Shown here: one piece after another, positions 60,439 through 64,000 of the stretch
How positions within the stretch are numbered: the first letter of the stretch is position 1
Layout: every line of letters starts with the position of its first letter
NCBI RefSeq assembly: GCF_022201045.2
Contig: NC_068564.1
Coordinates: 1,302,001 to 1,366,000 of the forward strand
Reading direction: 5' to 3'
Source: Citrus sinensis
Taxonomy: Eukaryota; Streptophyta; Magnoliopsida; Sapindales; Rutaceae
Length of the DNA stretch: 64,000 bases
The notes under the pieces: model-generated
Seen by the model: only the letters and a program-made list of their open reading frames with translations
Database searches by the model: none
What the model was told of the DNA's origin: nothing
Made by a program: the position numbers and the translations under genes

Positions 60439-62063
60439 ATTGTTGCAAGACAGGATGGTAAATTTAATTTTAATTTTTCAAAAAACCATAGAAAATGATG
60501 TTTTCCTTTCGAAAAATGTAATTGAATTAGAAGATTTATAAGAGTAATGTACTCATCTTTTTATAAAATTTAACTAAACATTTTTTTTTCGCCATTTGGT
60601 ATGTATTGTGTATCATTACCTAGGACCAAAAGGTTAAATTGATAGCTGTAATTTCCACAAGACAATGAATCTAGATACTAGATGCGCCAGTTTGTTAAAA
60701 ACTTATCATCTTTGCTTTATATCTCAGGAAGGGTATGATTTTGTCTAAAAAATGGTTTGATTTGACGGGTTACGTTTATATTATGGTTAAAGAAATTAAT
60801 CAAGCACATACTTTCGAATACCAATGATAAAAAAAGAAAAGGAAAAAATCAAAATATTTTGGTCATTATGATAATTATGTTGGCTATAGCAGTTGCCTGT
60901 GGAAGGTGGCAAGTGCTTATTAGAAAAGTTGTTTGTTTGATATTAAAAAAAAAAAAGAAGGTGTCGGCTTCTTTAACCTTCCAAAAAAGCAGCAGTCGGT
61001 TCATGATTATTATTACTTCAACTTGCAACAATGCTTGACGCTTTGACCCAACCATCAACAATCAAATACATCAGAAGCACTGCTGAAAAGCAGCTTCCGA
61101 AAGGCAGCATTGCAAGTGAAGTGAAGAAACTAGATTAATACCCCACGTGAAATGGAACATCATGAAGATGAAGCTGTGAGATTACACAGAAACATCCCAT
61201 ACCAATAATTATATGCAAACTGAATAACTTAAAAGGGAGAATTTTACAGAAGTTGCCCAAAATTAGGACCAATTTATTAAAATAAGCCACTTATCATTTT
61301 TCTAACTTTAATAGTAAAAATGAATATTTCGTGCACAAATACTTTACCATCAACAATCAAATAATTTGTTGCTCTAGGTATACATATAAATTAGGACCAA
61401 TATAAATTTTTTGACAGATTTCTTGGGGGCATTTTTATTTGAAGTGTCCATTTTTGGCCACGAAAATAGAATTATAAATGAATGGGGATTTTGTTGTAAA
61501 TTGACCCTAATATCAGGCAATTTCCGTAATTTTGTTGTCAAAAACAAACAAAGATAATTTATTTTATTTCAATGGTTACCTAAATCACACTTTTACAATC
61601 ATATAGTGATGATTTTATTGAGTGCTTTTTGTCTACTATACACATCATAACACTTGGCATGCAATGCCATGGCAGAAGTCTGAGAAGCGCTAACTTCCTG
61701 TGCTACGCCATGGCTGACCTGCTTAAAACAGAAGTGATTTCATCCTCTGTGGCATTTTTTATATTATTATTATTATTATTTTTGCAGTGACTGCATGGAG
61801 ATATTAACTCGTTCTTATGATCATGTTGGCCAAGTGGCAAGTGCCCAATTAATTTTCAGACCGTACGCCAATCTGACCCATCTATCTGTTCTTCAAAAGA
61901 TTTGGTTAAAATTCACCAGAAACCACGTTAGAATTTTCAGAATTGTAAGCATCAAACATAAAATTTTATACTGGGGTTTTAAAGCTGGTTATCATTTCTA
62001 TAAGCTTGTAATTCAATTTCACATGCTATGAACCAGAAGGATGTCATTACTCATTAGTTGTAA
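60439..62063. other. Intergenic DNA, no gene seen
   Basis: AT-rich; (ATT)n run at about 61761-61782. Open frames here are short and featureless. Confidence 0.5.
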
Positions 62064-62772
62064 TTTTTTTTTGGGAAAATATCCACCGTCCACCTATTTT
62101 TTACACCTTTTTCAAAAATACACAATTCCTTCATTTTTTAGCTGGAATCCACCTAAAGTTACATTTTTTTTCACTTTTCCACTTCCGTTTGGAATCCGTT
62201 AAGAAAACTAACGGAAACTTAATAAAATGACCATTTTACCCCCAAAACGAAAATTACAATTTCACCTTAAAAAATACCAAAAATAATAAGATTTAATGAT
62301 GAATATCATTATTGGTACTTTAATGAAGTACAAAAAAATCTTAACTACTAGAGATTATAACTCAATTAATAATAAAACTCTACTTATCTTAAATTCAATT
62401 GATGATTTGTGAGATTGGGCTATTTTTAATACTACTGTTATAATTTAGCATTCTAATTACAGATATATTTAAAAAAAAAACATGCATTTGATGGTTATGG
62501 AATTAATTTATTTATTGACCGATGGGGAAAATAATTAGATTTAATCTAATTATTTTTTGTAATTTTTAAGGTGAAATTATAATTTTCGTTTTGGGGGTAA
62601 AATGGTCATTTTTTAAAATTTCCGTTAGTTTTCTTAACGGATTCCAAACGGAAGTGGAAAAGTGAAAAAAAATGTAATTTTGGGTGGATTCCAGCCAAAA
62701 AATGAAGGAATTGTGTATTTTTGAAAAAGGTGTAAAAAATAGGTGGACGGTGGATATTTTCCCTTTTTTTTT
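62064..62772. mobile_element. Mutator-like foldback MITE, 691 bp, inserted in a T run
   Basis: The element runs 62073-62763. It starts GGGAAAATATCCACCGTCCA and ends in the exact complement; the inverted repeats extend about 200 bp with few differences (for example CTTCCGTTTGGAATCCGTTA on one side and its complement on the other). It is flanked by nine T on the left (62064-62072) and ten T on the right (62764-62773), consistent with a 9-bp target duplication. No transposase. Terminal sequence differs from the 13.8-kb element, so it is a separate family. Confidence 0.85.
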
Positions 62773-62929
62773 TCCCCCCAAAAAAAAGGGTTTGAAGGAG
62801 TTTAAATTCAACTTGTACCGAGAGTGAAAAAGGGTGCTTGAAACTTATTTGATATATGTGATTTATAAACAGTTGTATATGGTTTCGGACTTTGTAAATT
62901 ATATCCAACTCGCCCTTGTCTATTATTAT

Positions 62930-63205
62930 ATATATTTTTATCTAATGAGTTAAAGTGGAGATGTCACTAGAATATTAAAAAAATAAAAAATAAAAATCTG
63001 AATATATTAAAAATTATTTTTGCTAGTGCATTAATATATGTATTTTCTCATCTGTTAGTGGCATCCTCATTTTATTCGGATGAGATTCTCCTCATTAGAA
63101 AATTATTATTATCATTATCATCATCGTTATCTAGTGGGGAGATCATCATCTTAATAAAATGAGGATGTCACTAACAGATAAAAGAATACATATTTTAATA
63201 TACTT
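62930..63205. mobile_element. MITE-like foldback repeat (related to 5.48-5.75 kb)
   Basis: Shares GTTAGTGGCATCCTCA(C/T)TTT and its complement with the 5.5-kb region. The outer complement AAAATGAGGATGTCACTAAC is near 63157-63176. A microsatellite of ATT/ATC type separates two halves. No target duplication was established. Confidence 0.55.
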
Positions 63206-64000
63206 ATAAACAAAAAAAATATAATCTATTAAATTTTCTAGTAAAAGATCTAGCAATCTAACACTTTATTAAAGTGCTGGATGGACTTTCACACTATTGT
63301 GAAATCCTTTCACAATGGTGAGAAAGTCAACCCTGGTTGGAAAATTTATATATATATATATACACTTCTCTATTGCAAATACTCGTATTTTTTTCTTTAA
63401 ATATGAATTTGCTATACATACAATATAATGTATTGATATTTTTATTATTTTTTGTTCAATTAATTAATACACCCATATGATGTACACAATAAATTTATAT
63501 TTTAAAATATATGAGCATCCGCTCCTAAGAATGAGTAAGGGATCACTGACCATTTTAAAGTTAAGGACAAAATAAAAATAACAAGTCATGAGATTTCTCG
63601 TTATGTTTAAAGTAAAATAGTAGGGTGTATGAGTTATGCCTATCAAGATGAATAGGTAAATATTATTTAGTCCTTATAATTTGAGCCAATTAATTATTCT
63701 ATTAGTCTTCGTATTTGTAAAAATAATTTAAAAAATATAATTCATTGCTTCTGTATACGTTAAATATTTATTATATTTTATGATATAACTTAACATTCTA
63801 ACAAGTCATACATGCAGTAGCTGAAAAATATAAAATAATGAAATAAACTTTTACAAAAAAAATATATACAACTAAACCCAATTTTTTGTAAAAAAAATAT
63901 ATAAGAACTAACTTAGTAATTGGCTCAAATCATAGAAATTAAATTAAAATTAGCAATAGATAAAATATCCTTACTTCGACCTTAATTACTTTAACACAAT
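63206..64000. other. AT-rich DNA to the window end, no gene seen
   Basis: TA microsatellite at about 63347-63361. Nothing else recognisable. Confidence 0.5.

Overview
This is nuclear DNA from a flowering plant, most likely a eudicot. It is AT-rich, with long intergenic spacers, short GT-AG introns, and many small non-autonomous transposons, SINEs, LINE remnants and microsatellites. Every recognisable gene is a plant family, including SPEECHLESS, PDV1, PHT1, a group III WRKY and an arabinogalactan peptide. A woody rosid such as Citrus would fit, but the species cannot be fixed by reading alone.

I support ten protein-coding genes. From left to right they are: a group III WRKY factor (+, 1518-3238); the stomatal-lineage bHLH SPEECHLESS (-, 7078-9886); mitochondrial dihydrofolate synthetase (-, 20247-24842); an acidic coiled-coil nuclear-type protein of unknown function (+, 26602-30832); a 75-residue DUF7722-like protein (+, 31635-31862); an arabinogalactan peptide (+, 32545-32861); an MTM1/SLC25A39-type mitochondrial carrier (-, 33932-37342); an intronless PHT1 phosphate transporter (-, 40178-41782); the plastid-division receptor PDV1 (+, 44602-46829); and the ribosome-biogenesis factor LTV1 (-, 49290-51982). 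I rebuilt exons by hand from splice sites, reading phase and family motifs, and every multi-exon model closes in frame. The genes do not form one pathway. SPCH, an AG peptide and PDV1 in this order may reflect microsynteny with Arabidopsis chromosome 5.

The spacers hold most of the odd structure. A 613-bp Mutator-like foldback MITE with a perfect 10-bp target duplication sits inside an older AT-rich element that has an intact-looking relative at 38.87 kb. A second foldback element (62.07 kb) inserted into a T run. A Tourist-like MITE lies at 12.3 kb. There are three related tRNA-derived SINEs, one clearly different SINE with a 9-bp target duplication, and a weak fifth candidate. LINE remnants lie at 19.9 kb and inside intron 2 of the coiled-coil gene. 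There is a probable LTR remnant at 25.4-26.1 kb and a GC-rich hAT-like island at 52.3-53.4 kb. Direct copies of an approximately 1-kb non-coding segment flank LTV1. Local tandem duplications occur at 1.0, 16.6, 39.0, 39.6, 42.5, 50.3 and 57.5 kb.

From about 54.9 kb to the right end I find no convincing gene. I see no rRNA, genuine tRNA gene, CRISPR array or operon. I did not find a clearly new multi-gene system. The best leads are the nested MITE, the duplicated segments around LTV1, the mixed-head SINE family, the four-cysteine loop of the carrier, and the phosphate-response site upstream of PHT1.
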